Positions 38,180 through 47,618 of a stretch of DNA of 64,000 bases are shown in pieces. This stretch comes from Myxococcales bacterium (GTDB lineage Bacteria; Myxococcota; Myxococcia; Myxococcales; JAKAPL01): contig JAJXUD010000005.1 in NCBI GenBank assembly GCA_021783235.1, positions 35,364 through 99,363 on the forward strand, in the 5' to 3' direction. Position 1 is the stretch's first letter, and every line of letters begins with the position of its first letter. A program made the translations under genes and the position numbers. Under the pieces are notes generated by a model. That model searched no databases. It saw only the letters and a list, made by a program, of their open reading frames with translations, and was not told the origin of the DNA.

Positions 38180-39499
38180 TCAGCCCACCGCCAAGAGGTC
38201 CTCTTCGCCCGCGTGACCGTCGAGCCGCCAGACCACGACCGGCTCCTCGCGCCCCTTGACGCGGAGCTCGGCCAGGCGCTCGCCCCGGAAACGGCCGCCC
38301 GCAAGCCGCCAGGTCGCCTCGGTGACGAGGATGTCGACGCGCTGCTCCTTCGTGAGCCCCTCGACCCGGGAGGCCAGGTTCACGGCGTCGCCGATGACGG
38401 TGTACTCGTGCTGCTCGGCGCCGCCGAGCATCCCGGCCGCCACGGCCCCCGAGTGGACGCCGATGCCCATCCGCAGCCGCTCGCCGCCGGCCCGGGCCCG
38501 CTCGGCGTTTCGCTCGGCGAGCTTGCGCCGCATGTCGAGGGCGGCCGCGAGGGCGGCCGCGGCGTGGTCCTCCTGCCGGTCGGGCGCCCCCCAGACGGCC
38601 ATCAGGCCGTCGCCGATCAGCTTCGCCACCATGCCGCCGCGACCCTGCACGATCTGCGTGAGATCGGCGAAGTGAGCGTCGAGCAGCTCGAGGACGGCGC
38701 GCGGGGCGAGCTGCTCGCTGAGGGCCGTGAAGTCGCGCAGGTCGCAGAAGAGGATCGTCACCTCGCGCTGCGTCGGCTCGAGCGCCTCCTCGCCGAAGCG
38801 GACGAGCCGGTCCGCGACCGCGTGGGGCACGAAGCGGGAGAGGTTCTCGCGGCGGCGCAGCCCGAGGAACATGCGGCGGGTGCGGGTGCCGGTTCGTCCG
38901 ACGAGCAGGGCGAGCGCGGCGAAGGAGCCATGCACGATGCAGATCTGCGGGAGGGCGGCGGCCCCCGGCTCCTCGATGCGCGCCGCGACGGCGAAGCAGA
39001 AGCAGGCGCACGCGCAGGACACCGCGACGTGCCAGGCCCGCCTTCGCCCGACCGAGAAGCAGAGGATCACGGCGTAGACCGCGGCGAGGCTCCCGAGCGC
39101 GGGCGCCTGGGTCGCCGAAAAGACCCTGAGCTGGAAGAGCGTGAGGCAACCGTAGTCGACGAGGAGGTAGGCGAGCGGCGCGAGCTCCGCGCCCCGCACG
39201 CTCGCGGCGACGCCCCGAAGGAACACGGCGTTGCCGGCGGCGAGGGTGAGGTAGACGAGCACGGCGGCGACGAGCCAGGGGTCGAGCGGCAGCCGGTGGT
39301 GCGTCAAAAGCGACTGGACGGCGGTGCCGAGGGCCATGAAGCCGATGAGGCCGAGCCGGACGCGCGCGACCACCCGCTCGGCCTCCAGCGCCCCCTCGGC
39401 GAGGACGAGGTCCTCGTTGTGGCGAGCGGTCCGAATCCGGGCGATGGTCGACTGAGCGTCCAAGCGCCGCCATGGTATCAGCTTTCCCGCACGCCCCAA
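38180..39499 (-). CDS. Class III adenylate/guanylate cyclase with N-terminal TM domain
   Basis: VTILFCDLRDFTALSE, IGDGLMAVWGAP, HEYTVIGDAVNLASRVEG. Confidence 0.9.
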   Translation of the reverse strand: MGRAGKLIPWRRLDAQSTIARIRTARHNEDLVLAEGALEAERVVARVRLGLIGFMALGTAVQSLLTHHRLPLDPWLVAAVLVYLTLAAGNAVFLRGVAASVRGAELAPLAYLLVDYGCLTLFQLRVFSATQAPALGSLAAVYAVILCFSVGRRRAWHVAVSCACACFCFAVAARIEEPGAAALPQICIVHGSFAALALLVGRTGTRTRRMFLGLRRRENLSRFVPHAVADRLVRFGEEALEPTQREVTILFCDLRDFTALSEQLAPRAVLELLDAHFADLTQIVQGRGGMVAKLIGDGLMAVWGAPDRQEDHAAAALAAALDMRRKLAERNAERARAGGERLRMGIGVHSGAVAAGMLGGAEQHEYTVIGDAVNLASRVEGLTKEQRVDILVTEATWRLAGGRFRGERLAELRVKGREEPVVVWRLDGHAGEEDLLAVG

Positions 39500-39517
39500 T
39501 CGGTGGAAGATGGGAGG

Positions 39518-40834
39518 ATGCGCGCCCCCGATGCGCCAGCCTCCGCGCCCGGTGCGCGGCCCGAGAACGCAGGGCGAGGGCGGACGGCCGTCGCCTTGGC
39601 GCTCGCGCTCCTCGCCGGCTGCGGCGGGCGGCCCAGCGAGCCGCCCGACGGCGGCGTGCCCCCCGCCGAGGACGCGGGGACGGCCGACGCGGGGACGGCC
39701 CAGCCCGACGCGGGAGCCGACGCCGGCGGGGTGGACGCCGGCTCGACCGACGCCGGAATCTCCGACGCGGGCACGGGTGACGGCGGCTTCTCACCCGCGC
39801 CGCACGCGCCCTTCCCCCAGATTCCGTACCAGGGCGGGCCGACGCTCTCCGCGCCGAGGCTCGTCCCGATCACCTTCGCGGGCTACCCCTACGCCGCCGA
39901 GATCGCCCAGTGGAGCGGCTGGATCGCGAGCTCGAGCTGGCTCGCCACCGTCGGGGCGGATTACGGCGTCACGGGCGCGACGGCCGCCCCGCTCGTCGTG
40001 CTCGATGGCGGCGCGCCGACCATCCAGCGCCCCGAGGATCTCGCCGCGCTGCTCGCCGAGGCCTTCGACGGCGGCGCGATCCCCGCCCCGGCCTCGCTCG
40101 CGCAGCCGCTCTACGTCGTCTTCTTCCCGCCCGACGCGGGGATCGCCGGGGTCTGCCAGCAGGTCTTCTCGTACCACGCGGCCGGCCGGTACGAAGGCGC
40201 CCCCTTCGCCTTCGTCCTCGACGCCGACTGCCCCGAGCAGGTGACGGGCTACCCCGAGACCGAGCAGATCGAGCTGACGGCCGGCCACGAGATCGTCGAG
40301 TCGGCCGCGAACCCCTACTCGACGGTCGACGGCGGCATCGGCTGGCAGCTCACCGATCCCGCGAGCCCCTGGTGGGCCCCCGGGGCCGGGGAGATCGCGG
40401 ACCTCTGCGAGGGGCCGGTCTACTTCGACGCGGACGCGGGGGTCTACGCGCCGCTCGTCTGGTCGAACCGCGCGGCGGCGCGGGGCGACGGCTCGCCCTG
40501 CCTCCCCTCGCCCGGGGCCTACTTCAACGCGAGCCCGACGCCCGACGCGGTGGTGACGCTCGACGGCGGCGCCTCGTTCACGGTCGCCCTGGCCGGCTGG
40601 TCGGCCGCGCCCTCGCCGCCCTGGGGGATCGCCGTGATGGCGGACTTCGGCGACTTCGATCCCCAGCCGCAGCTTCCGGCGAGCTCCCTCGAGAACGGCG
40701 GCGACGCCGGCGTGACGGTGGCGGTGCCGCCCGGCACCCCTTCGGGGGCGCGGGCCGTCGTCTGGATCGGCTCGTACGCCCAGGGCTCCCCGGACTGGAC
40801 GAGCTTCTGGCCGATCGCGGTGGAGGCGCGATGA
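39518..40834 (+). CDS. DAG-rich lipoprotein with HExxE-containing domain
   Basis: Lipobox LLAGC; DAGTADAG linker; ELTAGHEIVESAANPY. Confidence 0.65.
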   Translation: MRAPDAPASAPGARPENAGRGRTAVALALALLAGCGGRPSEPPDGGVPPAEDAGTADAGTAQPDAGADAGGVDAGSTDAGISDAGTGDGGFSPAPHAPFPQIPYQGGPTLSAPRLVPITFAGYPYAAEIAQWSGWIASSSWLATVGADYGVTGATAAPLVVLDGGAPTIQRPEDLAALLAEAFDGGAIPAPASLAQPLYVVFFPPDAGIAGVCQQVFSYHAAGRYEGAPFAFVLDADCPEQVTGYPETEQIELTAGHEIVESAANPYSTVDGGIGWQLTDPASPWWAPGAGEIADLCEGPVYFDADAGVYAPLVWSNRAAARGDGSPCLPSPGAYFNASPTPDAVVTLDGGASFTVALAGWSAAPSPPWGIAVMADFGDFDPQPQLPASSLENGGDAGVTVAVPPGTPSGARAVVWIGSYAQGSPDWTSFWPIAVEAR

Positions 40835-42060
40835 GCGGCGCGCCGCGCTCCATCGTCCACCTCGACCTCGACGCCTTCTACGCCTCGGTCGAGCAGCGCG
40901 ACGACCCCCGCCTGCGGGGCAGACCCGTGGTGGTGGGAGGGCACCCGAAGCGCGGGGTCGTGCTCGCCGCCTCCTACGAGGCGCGTCGCTACGGCGTCCA
41001 CTCGGCGATGCCGATGGCCCGCGCGGTCGGCCTCGGGCCGATCGTCGTCGTCCCGCCCCGCTTCGCCGCTTACGAGGAGGCGAGCGAGAGGGTCTTCGAG
41101 ATCCTCGAGAGCGCGAGCCCGCTCGTCGAGCCGCTCTCGCTCGACGAGGCTTTCCTCGACGTCGGCGCCTCTCGGGCGCTCCTCGGCGAGCCGGCGGCCA
41201 TCGCGCGGCGGCTGCGCGAGCGGATCCTCGTCGAGGTGGGGCTCTTGGCCTCGGCGGGGATCGCCCCCGTGAAGTTCGTCGCCAAGATCGCCTCGGACAT
41301 CGCGAAGCCGAACGGGCAGAAGGAGGTCCGCCCCGAGGAGGTCGTCTCCTTCCTCGCACCGCTCAAGGTCTCGCGCCTCTGGGGCGTCGGGCCCAGGACT
41401 GAGGCGGAGCTCTCGCGCGCGGGGCTGCGAACGGTGGGAGATCTCGCCGCCCGCGACCCCGCCTCGCTCGAGGCCCGACTCGGACCGCTCGGCGCGCAGC
41501 TCTCTCGGCTCTCCCGCGGCGAGGACGACCGGCCGGTCGTGGCCGACCGAGAGCGCAAGTCGATCGGCGCGGAGGAGACGTTCGCCGAGGATCTGAGCGA
41601 CCCCGCCGATCTCCGCCCTTACCTGCACGGGCAAGCCCTCCGGGTGGGCCGCCGGCTGCGGCGCGCCGGACTGAAGGCCCGCGCCGTCGCGCTCAAGCTC
41701 AAGCTGCACGACTTCCGGCTCGTGACGAGGCAGCGCACGCTCTCGGCCCCGAGCGACGACGGGCAGGAGCTCTACCGGCTGCTGCTCGAGCTCCTGCGCG
41801 AATCGCCGCCCAGCGCCCCGGTCCGCCTCTGCGGGATCTCGGCGCACGACCTCTCGAGCGCGGCGCGCCCGCAGCTCGACCTCTTCGCAGGGCCCTCCCG
41901 CGACCGGAGCGCCCTCAACGAGGCGCTCGACCGGATCACGGCTCGGTTCGGGGAAGAGGCCGTGACGACGGCCGATCTCGTGGGGCCCCCTCTCGGCCCC
42001 TCGCCGCTTCGCGGGGGAGGCGCTCGCAGAGGCTCGCTTCGCGGGGGAGACGGACGATGA
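40831..42060 (+). CDS. dinB: DNA polymerase IV (Y-family)
   Basis: IVHLDLDAFYASVEQ, SLDEAFLDV, GIAPVKFVAKIASDIAKPNG. Confidence 0.93.
   Translation: MSGAPRSIVHLDLDAFYASVEQRDDPRLRGRPVVVGGHPKRGVVLAASYEARRYGVHSAMPMARAVGLGPIVVVPPRFAAYEEASERVFEILESASPLVEPLSLDEAFLDVGASRALLGEPAAIARRLRERILVEVGLLASAGIAPVKFVAKIASDIAKPNGQKEVRPEEVVSFLAPLKVSRLWGVGPRTEAELSRAGLRTVGDLAARDPASLEARLGPLGAQLSRLSRGEDDRPVVADRERKSIGAEETFAEDLSDPADLRPYLHGQALRVGRRLRRAGLKARAVALKLKLHDFRLVTRQRTLSAPSDDGQELYRLLLELLRESPPSAPVRLCGISAHDLSSAARPQLDLFAGPSRDRSALNEALDRITARFGEEAVTTADLVGPPLGPSPLRGGGARRGSLRGGDGR
41997..42050 (+). repeat. Two REP-like palindromes at the 3' end of dinB
   Basis: CCCCTCGCCGCTTCGCGGGGGAGG and GGCTCGCTTCGCGGGGGAGA. Confidence 0.6.
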
Positions 42061-42425
42061 CGACGCCCGCGCTGCGCGCGGCCGCGAAGCGGGCGCTCGG
42101 ACTGCCGGACGAGCTGCTGCTCTCCGAGTGCCGGCAGGACGTCTTCGTCGGCGGCGGCCCCGGGGGGCAGCACCGCAACAAGACGGCGAGCGCCGTGCGG
42201 CTCCACCACGAGCCGACGGGGATCATCGTGAGCGCCACCGAACGACGAAGCCAGGGACAGAATCGCGACGCGGCGATCCGCAGGCTCCGCCGCGCGCTCG
42301 AGGATCTCTCTTATGTGCCGCGGCCGCGCCGGCCGACGCGGCCGACCCGAGCCTCGAAGGAGCGGCGCCTCGCGGCGAAGCGGCTGAACGGCGAGCGGAA
42401 GGCGACCCGTCGCGGGGAGGAGTAG
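42057..42425 (+). CDS. RF-1 domain (GGQ) peptide chain release factor-like protein
   Basis: GGGPGGQHRNKTASAVRLHH; Arg/Lys-rich tail; ATGA overlap with dinB. Confidence 0.88.
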   Translation: MTTPALRAAAKRALGLPDELLLSECRQDVFVGGGPGGQHRNKTASAVRLHHEPTGIIVSATERRSQGQNRDAAIRRLRRALEDLSYVPRPRRPTRPTRASKERRLAAKRLNGERKATRRGEE

Positions 42426-42454
42426 CGCGCGCGGCGGCCTACGGTCGAAGCGTC

Positions 42455-44635
42455 TCAGCCCTCGTAGAACTTCCGCCCGGCCTTCGCCCGATCCAGCAGC
42501 AGCGGCGCGGGCGCGAAGCGGGGGCCGTGCTTCTGCTGCAGCTCCTCGAGCCGGCGGACGGCCTGTGGAAGGCCGAGACTCTCGAGCCAGCGGAAGGGGC
42601 CGCCGCGGAACGGCGGGAAGCCGAGGCCGAAGATGGCGCCGACGTCGCCGTCGCGCGGGCTGCGGAGGATCTCCTCCCCGAGGCAGTGGACCGCCTCGTT
42701 CGCCATCTGCAGGGCGAGCCGCTCGGCCGTCTCGCGTGGGTCGATGGGCTTGCGCTTGCGGCCGCCCACCGCGTCGTAGACCGTCTCGTCGACCTTCTTC
42801 TTCCCCTCGCCGTAGGTGTAGAAGCCCTTCTTGTTCTTTCGCCCCATCCGGCCGTCCTTCGCGAGGAGGCCGAAGCCGTCGGGGGGCGCCATGCGCGCGC
42901 CAAAGGCCTCGGCCATGATCTTCGCGACGTGGCTCGCGATGTCGATGCCGACCTCGTCGAGGAGCTGGAGGGGGCCCACCGGGAAGCCGAAGTCGACGAG
43001 CGCCCGGTCGACGTCGTCGATGGCGGCGCCCTCGGAGAGCATGAAGCCCGCCTCGCCGATGTAGGGGGCGAGGATGCGGCTCGTATAGAAGCCCACTCCG
43101 TCGCGCACCACGATGACGGTCTTGCCCTGCTTCTTGCCGACCGCCACCGCGGTGGCGACGGTCTCGTCCGAGGTCTTGACGTGCCGGATCACCTCGAGCA
43201 GCGGCATCTTGTGGACCGGCGAGAAGTAGTGCATCCCGACGACGTTCTCGGGCCGCTTGCTCGCCGCGGCGATCTTGCCGATGGGCAGCGAGCTCGTGTT
43301 CGAGGCGAAGATCGCCTCGGGCTTGCAGAAGGCCTCGACCTCGCGCAGCACCTTCTGCTTCACCGAGAGCTCCTCGAAGACCGCCTCGATGAAGAGGTCG
43401 ACGTTCGCGAGGCCCGAGTAGTCCGAGGTGCCGGTGAGCCGCGCGAAGGTCTGGTCGACCTCGAGCCGGCTCGACCGCTTGCGTGAGACGCGCTCGTCGA
43501 GGATGCCCTTCACGTAGGCGAAGCCGCGACCGACGCCGGCGGCGTCCTTGTCCTTGAGCCGCACCGGGTAGCCGGCCTGGATGGAGACGTAGGCGATGCC
43601 ACCACCCATCAGGCCCCCACCGAGCATGCCGAGCTTCTTCACCTCGCGCGGCTTCACGGACTTGTCGTCGACGCCGTTCTCCTTCTTGAGCGCGTTGCTC
43701 GCGAAGAAGATCTCGATGAGCCGCGCCGACTGCGGGCTCACGCACAGCTCGCCGAAGCCCACCGACTCCGCCTCATGGCCCTGGGCGAGCCCTTTCTCGT
43801 AGCCGACGCGCACCGCCTCGAGCGCCCGCTCGGGCGCCGGGTAGTGGCCGTGGGTCTTCGCGACGAGCTTCTTCTTCGCCTCGCGGAAGAGCAACGCCCG
43901 GCCGACCGGGTTCTCCTCGAGCGCGAGCCGGGCGAGCTTCTCGGGCGAGAGCTTCTCCTTCTTCTTCTTCGCCGTCCGATCGGGGCGCAGCTTGCCGTCG
44001 GCGAGCTCGCGGGCCCGCCCGAGCGCCACCTCCCGCAGGATCGCCCTCGGCACGAGCTCGTCCACCATGCCGAGCTTGTAGGCCTTCTTGCCGGACACCT
44101 GCTTGCCGGCGAGGATGATGTCGAGCGCGGCCTGGATGCCGATGAGCCGCGGCAGCCGCTGCGTGCCGCCGGCGCCCGGAAGGAGGCCGAGCTGCACCTC
44201 GGGGAGGCCGATCTGGGTCGGCTTCTCGTCGGTGGCGATCCGGTACTGGCAGGCGAGCGCGACCTCGAGGCCGCCGCCGAGGCAGGCGCCGTGAATCGCC
44301 GCCACCCAGGGCTTCGGCGAGCGCTCGAGGCGGGCGAGCAGCTCCTTGCCCGCACGCGACATGGCCGCGCCCTCGGCCGCCGTCTTGACCTTCTGCAGCA
44401 TCTCGATGTCGGCGCCGGCGATGAAGCTGTCCTTCTTCCCGGAGATGAGGACGACGGACCGGATCTTCGCGTCGCCGTCCACCTGCGCCGTCAGCCTCTC
44501 GATGTCGGCGTTGAGGCCGTCGGAGAGGGTGTTCACCGGCCCGGGGCCGTCCAAGGTCACGACGGCGACGCCGTCGATGATGTCCCAGCTCAGGTAGCTC
44601 GCCTTGGAGCCCGCTTCGTTCTTCGCCATCGCCAT
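42455..44635 (-). CDS. fadJ: Fatty-acid oxidation alpha subunit (enoyl-CoA hydratase/3-hydroxyacyl-CoA dehydrogenase)
   Basis: SFIAGADIEML, HGACLGGGLEVALACQYRIA, LGGGLMGGGIAYV, MHYFSPVHKMPLLEVI. Confidence 0.92.
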   Translation of the reverse strand: MAMAKNEAGSKASYLSWDIIDGVAVVTLDGPGPVNTLSDGLNADIERLTAQVDGDAKIRSVVLISGKKDSFIAGADIEMLQKVKTAAEGAAMSRAGKELLARLERSPKPWVAAIHGACLGGGLEVALACQYRIATDEKPTQIGLPEVQLGLLPGAGGTQRLPRLIGIQAALDIILAGKQVSGKKAYKLGMVDELVPRAILREVALGRARELADGKLRPDRTAKKKKEKLSPEKLARLALEENPVGRALLFREAKKKLVAKTHGHYPAPERALEAVRVGYEKGLAQGHEAESVGFGELCVSPQSARLIEIFFASNALKKENGVDDKSVKPREVKKLGMLGGGLMGGGIAYVSIQAGYPVRLKDKDAAGVGRGFAYVKGILDERVSRKRSSRLEVDQTFARLTGTSDYSGLANVDLFIEAVFEELSVKQKVLREVEAFCKPEAIFASNTSSLPIGKIAAASKRPENVVGMHYFSPVHKMPLLEVIRHVKTSDETVATAVAVGKKQGKTVIVVRDGVGFYTSRILAPYIGEAGFMLSEGAAIDDVDRALVDFGFPVGPLQLLDEVGIDIASHVAKIMAEAFGARMAPPDGFGLLAKDGRMGRKNKKGFYTYGEGKKKVDETVYDAVGGRKRKPIDPRETAERLALQMANEAVHCLGEEILRSPRDGDVGAIFGLGFPPFRGGPFRWLESLGLPQAVRRLEELQQKHGPRFAPAPLLLDRAKAGRKFYEG

Positions 44636-44660
44636 GGGATTGTCCTCCGGGGGAGACGGT

Positions 44661-45989
44661 TCAGCGTTCGAGCACGACGGCGGCGCCGAGGCCACCCGCC
44701 GCGCAGACGGTCAGAAGCGCATGGTGGCCGCCGCGGCGCGCGAGCTCGCGCAGCGTCTGGGTCACCATTCGGGCGCCGGTGGCTCCGAAGGGATGGCCGA
44801 GGGCGATGCTGCCGCCGTTGACGTTGAGCTTCTCGTCCGGGATCTCGCCCAGAGGCTCGGGCCGGCCGAGCCGCTCCTCGGCGAACTTCTTGCTGGAGAA
44901 GCCCTGGAGGTTCGAGAGGACCTGCGCCGCGAACGCCTCGTGCATGTCGACGAGATCCATGTCGGCGAGCCCGAGCCCCGCCCGGTCGAGCGCCGTCGGA
45001 GCCGCCCAGGCCGGCCCCTGCAGGAGCTGTTCGCCCGGGTCGACGCCGGCGAAGGCGTAGCTCTTCAGGTAGCCGAGCGGATCGTAACCGAGCGCCTTGG
45101 CCTTCTCCTCGCTCATGACGAGCAGCGCGGCCGCCCCGTCGGTGAGCGGAGAGGAGTTACCCGCGGTGATGGTGCCGTAGCGCCGGTCGAACACCGGCTT
45201 GAGCGCCCGGTAGGATTCGAGCTGGCCGTCCTTGCGGACGATGTTGTCCTCTTGGACCGTCTGGTCGAAGCGGGGCGGGACGTGGACCGGGATGACCTCG
45301 TCCGAAAACTTCCCCTCGGCCCACGCCTTGGCGGCGAGACCGTGGCTCCGGTGGGCGAAGGCGTCCTGCGCCTCGCGCGAGATGCCGTTCTCCTTCGCCA
45401 TCTTCTCGGCGCTCTCGCCCATGGTGAGGCCGGTGGTCGGCTCCTTGAGGGCCGGCGGCACGGGGAGAAGGTCGCGCCCCTTCAATCGCCGGAAGGACTT
45501 GATCTTGTCGCCGAGCGTCTTCGCCTTGGACGCCTCGACCAGCGCCTGCGCGAGCGCGCGGCTCACGGTGATGGGGACGTCGGAGAGCGACTCGGTGCCG
45601 CCCGCGATGATGACGTCGGCGCCGCTGCTCGAGATGGCGTTGGCAGCCGAAACGAGCGATTGGATGGAGGTCGCGCAGGCGCGCGAGACCGAGTAGGCCT
45701 CGATCTGCTTCGGCAGGTTCGTGCCGAGCACCAGCTCCCGAGCGACGTTCGGGCCGCTGATCGAGGGGACCACCTGGCCGAAGACGACCTGGTCGATCTC
45801 GCGCGGGTCGATCTCGCTGCGCGCAACGAGCTCCGAGACGACCGCCTTGGCGAGGTCGAGGGCGGTCATGTCGCGAAAAGCGGTGCCCGACCTGCAGAAC
45901 GGGGTTCGCAGCCCCGCGACGATGGCGGCCCGACGCCCAGACGCGGGGGCGTAGGGGACGACCGACGCGGATTTCTTGGAGCCCGCCAT
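44661..45989 (-). CDS. fadI: Acetyl-CoA acyltransferase (thiolase)
   Basis: VSRACATSIQSLVSAA, NVNGGSIALGHPFGATGARM, VCAAGGLGAA. Confidence 0.92.
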   Translation of the reverse strand: MAGSKKSASVVPYAPASGRRAAIVAGLRTPFCRSGTAFRDMTALDLAKAVVSELVARSEIDPREIDQVVFGQVVPSISGPNVARELVLGTNLPKQIEAYSVSRACATSIQSLVSAANAISSSGADVIIAGGTESLSDVPITVSRALAQALVEASKAKTLGDKIKSFRRLKGRDLLPVPPALKEPTTGLTMGESAEKMAKENGISREAQDAFAHRSHGLAAKAWAEGKFSDEVIPVHVPPRFDQTVQEDNIVRKDGQLESYRALKPVFDRRYGTITAGNSSPLTDGAAALLVMSEEKAKALGYDPLGYLKSYAFAGVDPGEQLLQGPAWAAPTALDRAGLGLADMDLVDMHEAFAAQVLSNLQGFSSKKFAEERLGRPEPLGEIPDEKLNVNGGSIALGHPFGATGARMVTQTLRELARRGGHHALLTVCAAGGLGAAVVLER

Positions 45990-46077
45990 GAGAGACCTCC
46001 GTGAAAGGGCGTGATGGCGCACCGCGCCAATAGCAGCAGTGACGTGGCGCGTCAAGAAGGAATCCGTTCGGTCGGAA

Positions 46078-46105
46078 CCCCCTCTCTCGCTTCGCGGAAG
46101 AGGGG
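46078..46105 (+). repeat. REP-like palindrome upstream of fadI
   Basis: CCCCCTCTCTCGCTTCGCGGAAGAGGGG, imperfect stem around a TTC loop. Confidence 0.6.
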
Positions 46106-46153
46106 CGCAGGCGCCGCTCGTCGACGAGCTGCGCTCGTTCCCCGCTTGTCGGT

Positions 46154-46489
46154 CTACCGCTCCCCTTCGTTCGACGCGAGTTCGCCCGCAGTGGGGAGGA
46201 AGAGGTCGCCGGGGTCGGCCTGCCGCGCGTCGTCCTCGTCTCCCCCGAGGTCGTCGTTCGAGCTCGGCCCCTCGAGCAGGGAGACCTCCTCCGAGAGCGC
46301 GAGCAGGTCGGGGGCCGGCGCCGCGGCCGCGAGCCGCGGCGGCCAGACCCGAACGGCGAGCAGCGCCGCCGCCGCGCAGGCCGCGAGCGCGAGACCTGCC
46401 CGGCGCCGGGCCCGGCGCCGGCGCTCGAGGCCGGCGGCGAGGAGCACCCGCCGCGCGAAGTCTTCGGGGAGCCCGTCACTCATCGTCAT
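46154..46489 (-). CDS. Small single-TM protein, candidate anti-sigma/sensor partner
   Basis: 111 aa with one TM segment; start overlaps the end of the sigma factor gene. Confidence 0.5.
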   Translation of the reverse strand: MTMSDGLPEDFARRVLLAAGLERRRRARRRAGLALAACAAAALLAVRVWPPRLAAAAPAPDLLALSEEVSLLEGPSSNDDLGGDEDDARQADPGDLFLPTAGELASNEGER

Positions 46490-46994
46490 TCTCCTTCTTC
46501 GCGAGCCGTCGAAGCCGCTCGCGCGCCCGGAACAACCTGGACTTGAGCGCGCCGATGCCGATCCCGAGCTGGTCCGCCAGCTCGGCCTGCGGACGCTCGA
46601 GGCTCTCGCGCAAGAGCCCGAGATCCTCGTTCGGCAGCTCGGCGAGCCTGAGCTCGAGCCCCCCGTCGATGGGAGGCAGCGGCGCGGGAGCCGCCTCGTG
46701 CGAGAGCTCGAGCGGCACGAAGAGCCGGCGCCGGAAGCGGCGGCGCAGGTGATCGTTCACGACGTTGCGCGCGAGCTGCCAGAGCCACCCCTCGAACCGC
46801 TCGGGCTCGCGCAGCCCGGGAAGCCCGAGCACCGCCTTCACGAAGATCGCCTGGCAGAGGTCCGGCACCTCCGCGGGCTCGCCGATCCGGGAGCCCACGA
46901 AGCGGGCGACCGCTCCCTGGTGCTCCCGGATCAGCGCCTCGAGCGCCCGCTCGTCGCCACGGCGGGCGAGCTCGATGGTGTCGGGCCCGGCCAC
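46476..46994 (-). CDS. ECF-type RNA polymerase sigma factor
   Basis: DLCQAIFVKAVLGLPGLREPERFEGWLWQLARNVVNDHLRRR (sigma-2), LADQLGIGIGALKSRLFRARERLRRL (sigma-4). Confidence 0.88.
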   Translation of the reverse strand: MAGPDTIELARRGDERALEALIREHQGAVARFVGSRIGEPAEVPDLCQAIFVKAVLGLPGLREPERFEGWLWQLARNVVNDHLRRRFRRRLFVPLELSHEAAPAPLPPIDGGLELRLAELPNEDLGLLRESLERPQAELADQLGIGIGALKSRLFRARERLRRLAKKENDDE

Positions 46995-46998
46995 CGGC

Positions 46999-47544
46999 CT
47001 ACCGGGGCTCGCCGCCCATGCCGCACGGCGGAGGAGGCCCGTCCGGTCCCTCGGGTCCCATCGGTCCCATCGGCCCCTCGGGGACGAGCGCCCGCATCTG
47101 ATCGTGAAGCGCCTTCATCTTCTGATGGACCTCGGCGACTCGCGCGAGCTGCTCGGGCGTCAGCAGCGCCCGGACTCGCAGCGCCGTGTCGAGCTGCCGC
47201 TCCGCCAGCTGATCATCGAGCTGCGCGAGCTGATGCGCGAGCCCATCGAGTGCGCTTCGATCGACGCTGCCCGTCGCTGCGATTCGATCGGCCATCTGCT
47301 CGCGCAGCTGCCGCTGCTGCTTGAAGATCGGCTCGACCTCGCGTCGGTCCGCGCTCAGGATCTCGTGGATCTGCCGCCGCTGGTCGGGCGTCGGCTGGGC
47401 CACCCGCAGCAGCACGTGGAGGGCGCCCATTCCGTCGAACCCGAACGGCCCGCCCATTCGGCCCTCGGCGCGCGCACTGGCGGGGGCGAAAAACAGCCCG
47501 GCGGCGAGGAGCCCGCCCAGGATCGACGTCGGTCTCTTCTTCAT
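46999..47544 (-). CDS. Spy/CpxP-like (LTxxQ) periplasmic protein with collagen-like C-terminal GPx run
   Basis: Signal peptide; QPTPDQRRQIHEI, LLTPEQLARV; EGPMGPMGPEGPDGPP tail. Confidence 0.72.
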   Translation of the reverse strand: MKKRPTSILGGLLAAGLFFAPASARAEGRMGGPFGFDGMGALHVLLRVAQPTPDQRRQIHEILSADRREVEPIFKQQRQLREQMADRIAATGSVDRSALDGLAHQLAQLDDQLAERQLDTALRVRALLTPEQLARVAEVHQKMKALHDQMRALVPEGPMGPMGPEGPDGPPPPCGMGGEPR

Positions 47545-47618
47545 GGTCCGCTCCTTGGCTCTGGGGCGCATCGTACGCCCTCTGCCGGAACAGACGCAGC
47601 AACTCGCGAGAAGTTTCC

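Noticed and set aside
42057-42425. Full release factor gene
   Set aside because: Only the GGQ domain and basic tail are present; it is better described as an RF-1-domain rescue-like protein.
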